Below, in pieces: positions 12,329 to 24,636 of a DNA stretch of 64,000 bases. A program made the translations under genes and the position numbers. The stretch is from the NCBI GenBank assembly GCA_051294375.1, contig CM119267.1:21087755-21151754 (forward strand). The letters are read 5' to 3'. Origin of the DNA: Paraspadella gotoi (Eukaryota; Chaetognatha). The notes below the pieces were generated by a model, which worked only from the letters and a program-made list of their open reading frames with translations, made no database searches and was not told the DNA's origin. Each line of letters starts with the position of its first letter. Within the stretch, counting starts at the first letter, position 1.

Positions 12329-14470
12329 TCAGTTAAGATAAAAAACGGTCATATGCTTGACTCTCTCCCTGCAGACGTGACAATCTTTGAGCTTGGCCGC
12401 GCAAGACCTGCAAGCCGAGTGACCGCAATCGAAGACTACGCCCTTGGCTTTTTCTTCGCAAATGGCGCACTCCCTTTCGCGCTCCAACTGATTCTTTTCA
12501 CTGCTCACTTTTTCCTTTTCCTCGTTCAGCCGATCCTTCTCTCCGTTTAAGCGCGCCAAGTTCGCCCTCTCCGTCGCTACAGTGTGCTCCAGCTGATGCT
12601 TCATTTGACGGAGCGCTTGGAAAGCTGCTCGATCGTTTTCAATCCTTTGCTTCAGCGTCGCCGTCTCCAGCTGCAACTTCTCGTTCTGTCGTTTAGCCTC
12701 CTCGATCGCTCGATCCTGGTCGACGATCCTCTTGCGGAGGTCGTCGCTCTCCCGCGTTATATTCGCCGCCAGTAGCGTGCCCCTTTCGAAGGAGGCCTTG
12801 ACTTGGTCCCGCTCACGCCTCGCGGCTTCGGGCTGGTACTCGAGGTACTGGACATTTCCCTCGAGGTCCGTCTTCAGATTCATCAAGTTTTTAATTTCGT
12901 TCTTCTGATTTCTCACTTTATATTCGGCTTCTTTTCTCGAGCGAAAGAGACTCTTCATTCGATCGAAAACGCCGGCCTTTAAGGAATTGCAGAAATCAGA
13001 GATTTTGGTTTCGTCCATGAAGTCGTAGACGTCGTTGTAGACGTCGTTGTAGACGTTGTTGTTGACGTTGTAGACGTCGTCGGACTCATCGTCGTAATAA
13101 TAATCTGCACGAAAGTTTTTAAAAATCCTGATTAAAAATAAGTAAATCATCAAAGCGATGGTGACAATCCCTAGATAGCTTCAGGGTTATATAATAGGGT
13201 ATTTAAAAATAACAAAATATAACAAATCGAATAAAGTAAATAGCTAATTTAGTGTAATCGTCTGTAAAATTCGATGTTGATAACCATTTTTTTTGTATAG
13301 TTTCATCTTCTTTGTCGGAAATGGCAATTTTTGCAGCATATATGGTACTATTCAAATGGAACAAACGTTGTATAGTATAAAAAACTCAAATTATTAAAAT
13401 TTTTTAAAAGCTAAATTTAGTTTACATAATATGAAAATAAAGACCCATATAAATATTTGGGTAGGTTTATTTAAAAATTTTATATCTTATTAGCTAATTG
13501 TTAGCTATATTTTTTTATAATATTAATAAAAAATAAGCAAAAGTGAAAAAATGAAAAATTTTAAAATTTTCAAAACCGGATTTAAATTTCTTACAAAAAG
13601 TTGATATAAAAAAGTATAATCCATTTTAACAAATTCTTATATTAAATAGGTTAAAAATGTTAAAAACTTATTTTTATTTAATTTTTCAATTTTTGGCTTA
13701 AAATTATAGTTTTTCTGAATTATAACTAACTTAATGACATAATTTTGGAATAAAAATTATATTTTCTTAGATCAACTTTTTGCAAGGAATGTAATCAGGA
13801 ATAAAATTTTGAAATTATTAACTTTAACATAATTTTTACTTATAATTATAATAAATATAGTTAACTAACTTTTGATAAAATATAAAATTTAAAAATAAAC
13901 TTAACAAAATTTTATAAAATTGTAATAATTAATTTATCATAACTTATTTTTTATAACAATTTTATATACATTAAAAATCGTCATTTTCGACAAGAAAGAT
14001 AAAATTATACAAAAAAATGGTCATCACCATCGAATTCTACAGATTTGTTTACACTAAAATAGCTATGTTATATTTTTTTTATTTTTAAACGCCTTATTAT
14101 GAAATTGGTACAACCAATATAAAAATTATCCATTCATTTAATAAATAAGCTATCTTGCCCCTGACTTTGGACAGGCTTTGGTGGTTTAAGGCCTCCATCA
14201 CTCTTACAAGATAATTACATAGCAGGTCCCTGCAAGCTTTCAATCAAGACTCTCACAGTCCCGTTTATTCACTCCCAGAGTACCTGGCTTCCCTATCAAT
14301 GAAGTGGAAAATATTTCAAAGAATGTTTCAATTGTATGAAAAGACCAGCTACCTTAAGTTTTAGATCGGGGAATACTTATTGTACTCCGCACACGCATCA
14401 AAGACACAAATTTCTAGTAATAAGTTTTACCTTGACGTGATCGCTTTGTCCAGCGTAAATAGTAAGCCAT
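12329..14470 (-). CDS. Coiled-coil protein with C-terminal RING finger (second family member)
   Basis: Main exon 12329-13104, with acceptor GTGCAG. A compatible first exon at 14431-14470 encodes MAYYLRWTKRSRQ and joins in phase 1, giving 271 aa. The first-exon choice is inferred from phase and a good start/donor pair. After an acidic Asp/Tyr-rich start (DYYYDDESDD, then repeated VYND units) comes a coiled coil of about residues 60-220 and a C3HC4 RING at about 226-260 (CAICEEKAKGVVFDCGH, CRSC, CHVC). The RING and the short tail after it closely resemble those of the gene at 7813-10256, so the two are probably tandem paralogues and E3-ligase-like. The 1.3-kb intron contains repeat family A copy 2. 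Confidence 0.75.
14096..14358 (+). repeat. Interspersed repeat family A, copy 2
   Basis: Nearly identical to 890-1165 over about 260 bp, starting at GAAATTGGTACAACC. It lies in the intron of the second RING gene. Confidence 0.8.
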
Positions 14471-16473
14471 TATTTTCCTCTTTTACGGTAAATTCTCTCA
14501 CGAGATGGAAAGTGAATGTGAGTTTATTGATGTTGCGAAATCTTAAGAAATGATTCGTAAAAAATGAAAACGGAGTTTCCCTCTACTGGACGATATGTGA
14601 TTCTCGTTGAAGTCGGTGTTTGGGATGATTACGACGCCGACGACGATGACGACGACGACGACGAGATCGGAGAGGCAACTTGGACTTTGACTTTGCCTTC
14701 CCCCCCTCTTCCTTTGTCATATTCCTCCTCTTTCTTCTCCTAAATCAAAGTCATTTCCTTAACAGTTTGTATGTTGGACAATAACAATGACAAGAGAAAC
14801 CAGTGATTGCGCCAATACATGTAAATCGCTTTTAGAGTTACTTGTAAACTGTTTTGTCGGATTTTACCTATTTACAAGATAATAAATTATAGCTAAACCA
14901 TGCGAGTTTTGATCAACACTCTTTAAAAGTCTAGTTTATTTGATTGTTATTGTTATTGTTATAAGCATAATTCAGATATCAATTATGAATTAAAATAAAC
15001 TGAATTTAAATGAAAATATTTAAATTTTTAAAGATGTAAAATAATAAAAAATTAAAGAAATAATTTTTATCTTGCTGAAGGGGAGATAAAGTTTATTTTG
15101 AATTTTCTTGTCTTAGAAATAGCCTCATTGTTAGTGGAACCCTCTAGTAGAAACATAAAATAAATATTTAAATAAAAATAAAAGAATAAAAATAAAAAGA
15201 ATAAGACCCCTGGTGGATGTATTTAAACGAAATTTGTTTGCTTTTTTGTTTTCCAAAATAATCCCTCGTTGGTAAAGCCATCTGGTTTATTAAGACTAAA
15301 AGAGGCAAAAATTTGCTATTTTGTGGAAAGCAATGCACGGGAAAAACTGGTGCAGACAGAAGAGCAAATTTATATAGAAAATAAATGGAAATTGCTTATA
15401 GTAGAGCAAGTAAGAGAAAACAAATCCTGGTAATACTATACTAGGAGGGAAAAAGTTATATATGCGGAAAAAAAATTGTAAGGGGGTAAGTTGCTAAAGC
15501 GATTTACAATAACAAAAACAATAACCAACTACGACAGCAACATTAGTGTGCCACGCAACCCAAACATTTTTTATATATATGGCGCCGTCCCGTTTTTTTA
15601 GTGTTTTTTTTTTAGTTTTGTTTCTTTGCCAAAACTTTTTTTATTTTCCTTATTTTCGTCCGACTCCGAGACTTTAGACTAGTCAAAGAATAATTTTTTA
15701 AGACTTAATCATTAACATTTTAGGAGATAAAATATTTATGCTATTTTTTTCTCTCTCTCCATGATGAAGATTAACGTCACAGTTAACTTTCCCTCTAGTT
15801 ATCTCCAAAATCAAAAGATTATCAAATAATCATTGTTTTCATACAACCTTGGTCAAGGTGGACAATCTTCACAAGACAGGCGGGAGTACCCTCACAAGTT
15901 TTTTCCCTATCGAGACATTTGGCGAAAAACAATTATGATTTGTTTTTTTTTTTCAACGAATTGTATTAGACAATGCTATCGAGACAATAAATCACGTTCT
16001 CTCATTCTCGACTAAAAAGAATTTCGTTCACCTCTCGAAATCCCGTTTTTAAACGGGGAAAATTTGAGATGTATCGCTGTAGGTTTTAATGTTTTTTCTT
16101 TCTTTCTACAAATCTAAACTAACTTAAACAAATCTCATTATCGAGATGCATATTTCTCGTGACGCATCGGAATCGTATCGTGATTTGTAAGTCGTTTTAA
16201 AGCTTTACGAATGGTCTTTGGGGGTAGATTTAAAAGATTTATGAAAAAAGAAAAGGATTTCTATTTTCAAAAAAAAAAAGGTTATAAGAACTGATATAAA
16301 TTATTCACACATGGTAGATACATAATTAACAGATTAATATTTTTAAAAAAGCGAGAGTGAAATCAAAGCGCCCTTTACACAATTAAACAACACAATAAAT
16401 ATTTTTTTAAAGAAAAAGTCTTTTATTTTCGTCAATAATAAGCAACTCTTTCCCCAAAAAAGTCTTTTCTTCT
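14471..16473. other. AT-rich intergenic region
   Basis: Just upstream of the second RING gene lies a 59-codon plus-strand frame (14564-14743) whose core is an Asp run encoded by (GAC)n. I regard it as a microsatellite by-product rather than a gene. The rest is AT-rich with long A/T runs and no supported exon. Confidence 0.55.
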
Positions 16474-18101
16474 TTAAAGGGATTCCAGGAGGTAAGTCTT
16501 CGTCGTTTGCCACTTTCCTCTGGGAACAAAACTCTGAATTCTTCGCTCGAATTTTAATTCTATTTTCGTTCCTTTGTTTTTGTCGACGAGGAAGAGTTTG
16601 CAGTCGCGCCCGAGTCCTTGAGAAAAGAGGGAGAGGGAGTGCATGAGAGAGAGCCGATCAGTGAAACAAATATTGAGGTAGGGGTGCTGAATAGAGAATG
16701 AGACAGGCTGAGTTTGTGAAGAGAGAAGAGATGCAAGTAGAGAAGGAAAAAAAGATTTTCAGTTTTAAATGCCAACATCTTCACAGTCTTTAAAAGTTTT
16801 ATCACATCTCATTTCTCAGATAAATTTTTTGGCAAAAAATAATTAAGATTTTAAGAATATTAAGCTTTTCATTGCAATTATGGTACTTAGTTTATTCATA
16901 ACTCATTGAGAACCAACATGAAACTTCCTCATGCAACTTTTTTTAAATTAATATTTTTCCGACTAACTTGTGCTGGCGTTTTTGAAAGAGTATTTTTTAA
17001 ATTAAAATTAAATGTGAGGGCGAGATAAGCGAGAGACGGGGCAACCGGTGAAAAAAAAACATGCTTCATCTCAAAAGGATAAAGAAGAAAGAAAGGTTTT
17101 CACCAACTGTATAAAGTTTCTTTCTTATTATCATTTTATTCGAACTTGGCGAAATTGTTTATGTCGCAGATTAATTTGAGAATCATTTTTAATTGAGATT
17201 GCAAAAATGAATGTCTAAATATTACAAGTGGTCATAGTATTTACCATTTGTAATAGCATAAAAATTAATAGTTAAAATGAATTAAATTCTACTTTTTTAA
17301 TATCGTTCTCCCTTATTTTCCCACCAATTCCATCCTAACTTACCCTGAAATCTCTGCCTGAGGCTGGTAAGTTCGATCAACCCGTCGTCGTTGATAGGAA
17401 TTCTCTTCGTCGCCTCTCCCTCCCCGCTTTCGTTGTTCTTCCATCGAACTTTGACTTTAGATTAAAAGTTGAGAATTTGAAATATTTGGCTCTCTTTTCC
17501 GAGAGTGCCCCATTTCTGTCTGTTTGTCTCAGAATTTAATTTTAACCTTAATATTGTGAATAAGGCGGTAAATGGGCTGAAGAGTGCAACTTCCTTAACC
17601 ACTCTAGCAGCCATGGAACGGGTCCTGGACTGGAACCAGACTTGCGGGTTTTCCACGCCCCCAAGGCGGTTTTAATCACACACGGATTATTTGACATGAC
17701 CAGCAATAATAACCAATTAAGAGATGAGATGATTTTCCCCTTAACAACGATACTCGTTCAAACTTTACTTTTATGGCTAATTTGAATCAACAGCCGAAAA
17801 TCTACAGATTAAGAGCTCAAAAATGGTCTACAGAAAAAATATCTATACCATAAAATTGTTTTCATTCTTAAAAAGATGACGCAAGTTTCGGCCAGATGAC
17901 ACTTATACCTTATTAGGGCCCAACATCATGAAAAAGCATTAATTATCCTCATAATTCTAATCATAATTTAAAATTACTTATTTAAATAACCCGCTTTTCC
18001 CTCTTCTTACTGTATTCGTTGTCTTCGTCTCCTTTGAAGACGATTTTGCAATTATCGTCCGAGTCGCTGCTAGAATCTTTGTTATGGTTCGAAGTCGCCA
18101 T
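16474..18101 (-). CDS. Small stand-alone protein with TDP-43 N-terminal-domain-like fold
   Basis: Three exons: 18011-18101, 17344-17454 and 16474-16616. Phases match at both introns (donors GTAAGA and GTAAGT, acceptors ending AAG), giving 114 aa ending in TAA. Residues 1-28 are Ser/Asp-rich. Residues 29-68 (EYIKVRW, then IPINDDG, then LTSLRQRFQG) match the start of the TDP-43 N-terminal domain, where EYIRV, IPSEDDG and a following FPG occur at the same spacing. The rest (CKLFLVDKNKG, FVPRGKW) fits the later strands loosely. In TDP-43 this ubiquitin-like domain mediates head-to-tail oligomerisation. Here no RRM or Gly-rich tail follows before the stop. PB1 or DIX-like domains are alternative assignments. 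The function is unknown. Confidence 0.65.
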
Positions 18102-18594
18102 TGTTTTCAATTTCTTGTTTGTAAACAAACCTCGAGCCCACAGTTCTCTTACTCTTCCTTCTCCTCTACTCCTCATCACCCTCGGATGCTGTTAGGGGCG
18201 TTCAGAAAAAAAAACTAGCTGTTTTTAAGCTGACTGTTTAAAATATTCTTTTTAAACTGTTTTTCTCTTTACAAATAGAATGTATATTATTGAAGACGCA
18301 GTAAATATGGTTTAAATAACGATAAAACTATACAGCATTATTAGTAAAGCTTTATAAAAAGTTAAAGCTACTTTATACAAGAAAAAATATCAAATTTTGC
18401 TCACTTGTATAATTTTTAAATTACAAAATTGTAAAAATAATTCCTTCACTCTACGTAACTTTCTTTCTTTCCTACCAAATTGCTATGTACTTATAAAACA
18501 TACACTGCATTATTGTTACCATTGTCCATAATACATACAATTATACAATACACTCTTTCCTTTATATTCCTTTTCTAAAAAATAAACCTTCCGC
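18102..18594. other. Short intergenic spacer
   Basis: AT-rich, about 490 bp, between the TDP-43-like gene and the innexin stop codon. Nothing coding is seen. Confidence 0.6.
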
Positions 18595-20317
18595 TCACCC
18601 TTCCTTTTCCCACTTCTCCTTCGGCAGAGTCGGTCTCATCCACCTAAACATCCACCTCTCCCCTCTTCCTCCTTTCCTCCCCTCTCTTCCTCCTTTCCTC
18701 CCTTCTCTTCCTCCCTTCCTCCCTTTTTCCTCCATCGCGTCGCTCTTCTCAAAGTCGACCATCCCCGCGTAGACGGTCATGATCTTGTTGGCCACCAGTT
18801 TGTCCACGTTGCCTGAGTCAAATATAAGCATTGAGAAATAGATAGAAAGATAGATAAATATTTGATCGATGGATAGATATTTGCTTTATAGATAGATATT
18901 TAGATAGATATCTTAAAGTTTTATAAATATTAATAAGAGATATATTGATATATATTGATATCCATGTCGGTGAGGTTAAAAAATGTTTAAACAAGAACGC
19001 AGTAACTTTATTTTCACGTGTATTTCTCTTTGATGACATGATATGACATGACATGACATGACTAAAAATCTTTTTTACCCATGTATTTATGACATGCTTT
19101 GCATAAAAGTTCTGTCTTTTATTCTTTAGTTTTGGGAATTCCTGAAGGCGGCGCTAGCAGTCTCTTAGATTAGAGGTTTTTTCTGTCTAAACAAATGAGC
19201 AACCAACTATAGGCAAATTACATGCATTTTCAACGTAAGTGGGACAGACCTTCGGACAGACATACCGAAAAGTGACTAATAGAGTTGTTCCGCTAGTACT
19301 CGCGGCGCAAGTAAAAAAGTATCAAAAGTATAAAAAAAACTAGAGATTAAACATTCTCAAAATCACAATGATCAAATTACTTTGTAATAACTTGTAAAAT
19401 AGCAAAAAAGCACCCGCCCCTACTTCACTTACCCAACAACAAAGCGAAGGTAAGTCTCACGTCGTCCACTTGACGAGAGACGAGACGAGTTTCGGCGCGA
19501 AGTTCCTCGCAATCTTCTCCTTCCTCCTTTTCCTTTTTTTCTTTCCTCCCTTCCTCCCCTTCCTCTTCTTCCTCCAGTTTGACTTCCGCGGTGAACATGT
19601 GCTTGACGAACCGATCGAACTGGTAGCGTCCCTTCTTGGGAACCATGCGACGGGCGCGTTTGAGATCCTGGCGATAAATAGGTACAAATGAGTTCATGAA
19701 AATTAATTTATTGAAAGAAAAAAAAAGAAGAAAAAACAATGTTGAATTTAGAACTATTAACTAATAAACTTAAAACTTTAAATGTACTTTAAATGTATGC
19801 AAATGAACATAATGAATTTTAAAATAGTTTAAAATTTTTTTTTAATTGGAGCAGTGAATTATTTTTTCAGAATTTTTATTTAAACAAACTTGTTTCATCA
19901 TTTTTGTTCACTACAAGCAATCCAGTTTCTTCTTAACTTTGCAGGGCCAACGTAGGCGTAGGCGACGACCTCAATCCTCTTATGTATAAAAATAAAATAA
20001 CCAAACTTTTTTAACAACAATCTTATTTAATGACAATCAAACGTTTAAAAAAATACCAACAAAATAATAACGCACCCTGTAAAACCCGTTCCTCCAGTAA
20101 CTCGCGTACAACGACGCCGAAACGATCGGCAGCGCCGCAGTGAGGAGAGCGTCGACGCCCCAAACGACGCCGACGACGCCGTTGAAGGGAAAGACGCAGT
20201 CGACGGCGTCGACGCCGACGAGCGATTCCAGACGAGACGATGAGGGCAGGAGAGTTCAGATGGAAAGGGAAGGAGAGGGTGAATACGAGAGGAGGATGAG
20301 GAGCTGTTGGGGTGGAG

Positions 20318-20358
<41 letters not shown>

Positions 20359-22204
20359 GAGAAGAGAGTGAGGGAGAAAAAAGATACAGAAATAAGTCTT
20401 CCGAAATAGTCGTACTACATCACGTAACTTCCCCTCTAAAAATCTGCAACTACATCACTTCGAACCTGCAAGACGACGACGACGCCCTTGAGGAAGACGT
20501 TGCAGAGATGGTAGGCGTCGACGAGTTGGAATCCCTCCACGCCTTTGAGTCGATGTGTGACGAAGAGAGAGGCTTTGGCGTGGAGGCGTTTCTTGAGGGA
20601 TGTTATGAGACTGTTGATTGAGAGAAGGGAGAGATATAGGACAGGAAATGTCTCTGTCTCTGTCTCTCTGTCTCTCTCTCTCTCTCAATCGAACTCTTCT
20701 CAATGTGGAGACCTCAACCGACGCCGATATTATATTATATATATCACATTTATAAATATACTATGTATTCTTATCATTCACTGATGTTTCTATTGATATA
20801 ACCTCTATGCACATTGCACAATATAAACCGAATTGACATGTGAGACATACGTATCTGCGACATATCTCCTCTTTGTATACATAAGATAAAGCAAACCGGC
20901 AAAAGATTTTGGGGAAGAGAGGATGTGATAATTTAAATTTTTTAGAAGAGGCTTAGTACGTATATTGAACACAAGAGCCGTGACGTAACTGACAACGAAG
21001 ACGTCAATTAGGACGGGAACAGTGTATAATAATAACAAACGTAATCAAACGTAATCATGTTTACATTATCCCCAATGATCCGGTCGACAACAACAACAAC
21101 AACCTCTTGGCGTAATTCTCCTCGTCGTCGGAAACGTCGCTGTCGTCGTCGTCGTCTCTTCCGTCGCTCCTCCCCTTCCGCTCCTCGAAAGTCCCGCCGG
21201 TGAGGAGCGCCATGTCGCGAGCCTCGTTGAGGAGCGGCAAGACGGTGGAGCGACACTTGGTGGAGTAGACGAGGTAAGGAAGGTAAGCGAGGAGAGCCTC
21301 GAGGGCGAGGGAGTAAGGGAGGAAGGAGAAGAGGTAAGGGCGAGGTTGGGGAGGAGAGGAGGAAGAGGAGGAGGAGTTGGAGAGAGGGAGGAAGAGGTTG
21401 GTGGAGAAACAGAAGAGGTTGATGTAGTTGGCCGTCAGTTCTTCCGTCATTTCAGTTTCGCCTCCGTAGCCTTTGGGTCCTGGGTAAGGAAAAAACTTAA
21501 AGTAATTAAAATTTAAAAAAAGTTAAAACTTAAATACTTTTAAAAATAGATAATATATTCATCCTCCAGTTAATTTTAATCATGATTAAATCCTTTGCTT
21601 TATATACAACGACGTAACGAATTCCTTCAAAGTGTTTTTTTTTCTACGTGCATTAACCAAATTTTACATCAAAATCTAAACCTTCCCTTTTTATATAAAT
21701 ATAAAAGTCTAAACATTTATTTATAACGGAATTCAAGACTTTTCATTCGTGGCCGATCCACGCGACGATAAATTTATTTCTTTTCATATGAGGTTGTCAT
21801 TAGAATTCTTAATCGAGAGTAAATCATCCCGATGTAATAAATCAACCTCGTCCCGATTTCCTGACTTAGATTTTAAGACCACGTGGATATTCGATCGTAA
21901 ATTTAAACTTCTGTCGAGTATTAAACTAAAACCGAAGCATCTTCCCAAAATTAAGTCGGACAACACTCCATCTGCCGGCCAAAAAATCCATTTTCCCTAA
22001 AGGAGCCCCCCACCCATATTTTCCCTCACCGGGTAAGTAACAGGTCTTGGGGTAACCGAAGGAGATCCCCACCAAAACGGCGGAGAACAGCAGCCGGAGG
22101 TAGACCCCGATCTTCCTGAAGACGCGATCCGCGGGGAAATCGATCTCCAACTCTTCGCCGCCGACGGCGTTGAAGAAGCCTTCCACCGAAGACAAGAACG
22201 CCAT
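18595..22204 (-). CDS. Innexin gap-junction protein with an in-frame TGA
   Basis: Six exons: 22030-22204, 21104-21479, 20466-20610, 20076-20303, 19433-19667 and 18595-18812. They sum to 459 codons with every intron phase consistent. Innexins are four-pass membrane proteins that form gap junctions or hemichannels. TM1 lies around LRLLFSAVLVGISFGY. Extracellular loop 1 has KTCYLPG and YINLFCFS. TM2 is near LALEALLAYLPYLVY, with the TEARDMALL-type cytoplasmic loop after it. TM3 is VFLKGVVVVLQ, followed by loop 2 and VDCVFPFNG, the counterpart of the family's QCVLPIN. TM4 is ALLTAALPIVSASLYA. The C-terminus is acidic and then Lys/Gly/Arg-rich. Codon 248 is TGA (20256-20258), close to where the first loop-2 cysteine is expected. 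No AG acceptor lies between it and VDC, so normal splicing cannot skip it. Confidence 0.8.
18655..18735 (-). repeat. Purine-rich repeat in innexin C-terminus
   Basis: Repeating TCTTCCTCC/TTTCCTCCC units on the plus strand encode repeated GREGRKG in the innexin tail. Length is likely to vary between alleles. Confidence 0.7.
19195..19310 (+). repeat. Interspersed repeat family C, copy 1
   Basis: About 110 bp around AAGTGGGACAGACC, CCGAAAAGTGACT, ATAGAGTTGTTCCGC and AGTACTCGC. It is shared with 30362-30455 and in part with the reverse strand of 46843-46925. It lies in the last innexin intron. Confidence 0.65.
20256..20258 (-). other. In-frame TGA codon within innexin exon 4
   Basis: The codon order on the minus strand is TCC ATC TGA ACT CTC, about 20 codons before the conserved VDCVFPFN. 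Possible explanations are a nonsense allele, a base error (TGC or TGT to TGA), recoding, or a pseudogene. Confidence 0.8.
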
Positions 22205-22824
22205 CGCGGCTTTGGAATTAGATGGGCGCGACGAGTCTTTAGGGGGAACGCGCCGCGTCTGCTTACTTTTTCGGCCGGAAAAGGACCGTTTAAATTGGTG
22301 AGAATCGCTTCTCTAGATTAATTGTAGTACTTATAAATACGGTCGTAAAATAACTCCTGTATTTCACTTCCTGTCTTGTTTAAATAACTATCTTTGGTAA
22401 AGCCTAAACAAAAATACAGTCTCGGTTGTCTGCTAAGTGTTAATGTTGTCCGGACTCCTATTGGCAGATGTGTAAGATGAAGGAAGGGAAAGTCCCGATG
22501 TATTGGAGTTTTTTTAATAGCCATTATGTCATATATATATTTTAACTTTAAATAACATAATTATCAATTAAATTACATAATTTTAATTCTAAATACTCGG
22601 CATTACTAACTTGCTATTACTAATTTTCTGATTTAAATGACAATGAAATAATATTAACAATATATTTTTTTTAATTTTACCACCAACCAAATAATTTTAT
22701 TACTTTCAAAATTACAAAATTACTAAATTTATCCAGATTTTAATAAACAAATGTAATAAGTAATCAAATAATTTACTTTTATCTTATAAAAGTAGCTAAT
22801 TTAAGCAGTTTCAAAATAATTTTG

Positions 22825-23050
22825 ACATTGTCCCTCAACCGATCACGTGGCAGCTTTGCACGCGCGCATCATGCCACTTCCGGAAGTTTCCGCCATCGGT
22901 GCCTCAACGGTGCAGGATTGTCGCTGAAATACGCAAGGCGGCCTCTTGCAAAAATACGCTACGCTCGATCAGGGCCGTACTGGAGGAAAAGCGAAGAGAA
23001 GAACGCCGGCCTTCTCCGCCAATGGAATCAAAAGGCGTTACTATTTAAAA
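22825..23050. promoter_or_regulatory. GC-rich island with promoter-like motifs (possible exon)
   Basis: A GC-rich island in AT-rich surroundings, 620 bp upstream of the innexin start. It contains TCACGTGGC (E-box), ACTTCCGGAAGTT (palindromic ETS site) and CCGCCATC (YY1-like), a set typical of broad metazoan promoters. A plus-strand frame without ATG is also open across it (TWQLCTRASCHF to PPMESKGVTI), so a coding exon or element remnant is possible. Confidence 0.35.
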
Positions 23051-23314
23051 CCTAGATTAAGTTTTAAAAAATGTTCAATATGAAAGCCTTGATTTAACCA
23101 AACAAAATTTTTAAATAACTAAGGGTAGGGGGAGACTAACTCAGTAAGGTGGTTAAGAAATTGCATTAAGCACCTGCTCAAACGAAAATTTAGACATTTT
23201 TTAAAAAATTCTTTTTTTACCTAAAAGTAGACTTCAAGAATAAAGTTTTGAACCCCCGCCCCTATTGAATTTAATTTCATAGTAGATTTCTACTAAGGGG
23301 TTTTAATTTAAAAA

Positions 23315-23350
23315 GACAAGTTTCGGCTTTACAATGCAAGCCTTCTTCAG
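23315..23350 (-). ncRNA. Hammerhead-ribozyme-like core (degenerate)
   Basis: The minus strand reads CTGAAGA, a hairpin with GGCTT/AAGCC arms, then GAAAC. One base departs from the CTGATGA consensus. Same class of motif as 12001-12040. Confidence 0.4.
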
Positions 23351-24572
23351 TTGTAAAAAGACTTAGTCTTTATTTTCGAAACGAGAAAGAATTTTCGCAA
23401 TATTCAAATTTAAATTACAAGTTGCTTTCCTAATTATTTCTATTCCTAATTAAAAATTATTTACGAATTCAAAACAATCAATTTAAATACTTTTCGCCAA
23501 AAATTGATTTAAGCTAAGCTAACAGGTTTCATGCTACCAATTTGATATTCATAATAATGAACCTAATCAGATTTATTCGCTCGAATGTCTACGTCCGTTT
23601 CTACAGCTATTTCCTAATGCTGTTTCGCGTTGATCATTTGTTGATTTTGGTCGAATTCTCGTCGAATGACTCGAGCGACATCAGCGAACGATTCTCCCAC
23701 CGATCTAAAACCGAAAACCCGAAAGAAACAACCGGAAAAAAAACCGAACAAAAGGCAACGAAATGAATTTTCGTTGTGAAGTGGTTTTCGGGTTGTTTGT
23801 TTTCTTCCGGATTTTGCGGTAAGAAATTTTGGACCGGTGTAAGAATCATCCGGCAAAGGCGCCGAGAAAGGTTACGATATTGAGACGGAGAGCCGGATGG
23901 AGAGCGGGACAGAGAGAGATCGAGACAGACGAATTGGTAAGTGATAGATTTAGTGAGATTTATTTTTAAGCATTATAAGTTGTATAAGTTTTATTAATAA
24001 ACGTTTAAAGATCCTAAAACAGAAAATAGCGATACTAAAATTTGGTTTGCGGAAAAATGTAGCATAATAAGATCTGCCTAACCGATTCCTAATTTAATCC
24101 CATTATTTACCTTAACAGAGCCTATGTGATAATTCCCTTGTAAAGCCCGCAAATCCAGGATTTGGCCTTTACAATTTACATCAACAAATAACTGCAAACC
24201 AAACTTAGCAAATCCCGCGAACGGGACAAGCGAAGGCAATAAGGAATAAAGAAAAAAGCTAAAAAAAATTATATGTGGAGTAAGAAAGACAACAAAAAAG
24301 GCAAAAATGTCTTCGAAACGATTAAAAAATTTTTATTTAATCGAAAAGAAAATTATAATTCGAAAGTCGAATTTTTTTTCAAATTTTTTTTACGATTTCG
24401 AAGAGTCGACAAAAAATTTCCGAGTCCCGTTTCTTTTCGGAAGAAAGTGAAGAAATGTACGCAAAGGGACGTAGAACGATAGAGAGAGAGAGAGAGAGAC
24501 TCTGAATGATATTCTCTCTCTCTGGAAGATCGAAAGCGAATCTGATTTTAAACTCCAAATCTGACTTCGCAG

Positions 24573-24603
24573 GTAAACTTTGTCGGTGAATGGGGCGACG
24601 ATA

Positions 24604-24636
<33 letters not shown>

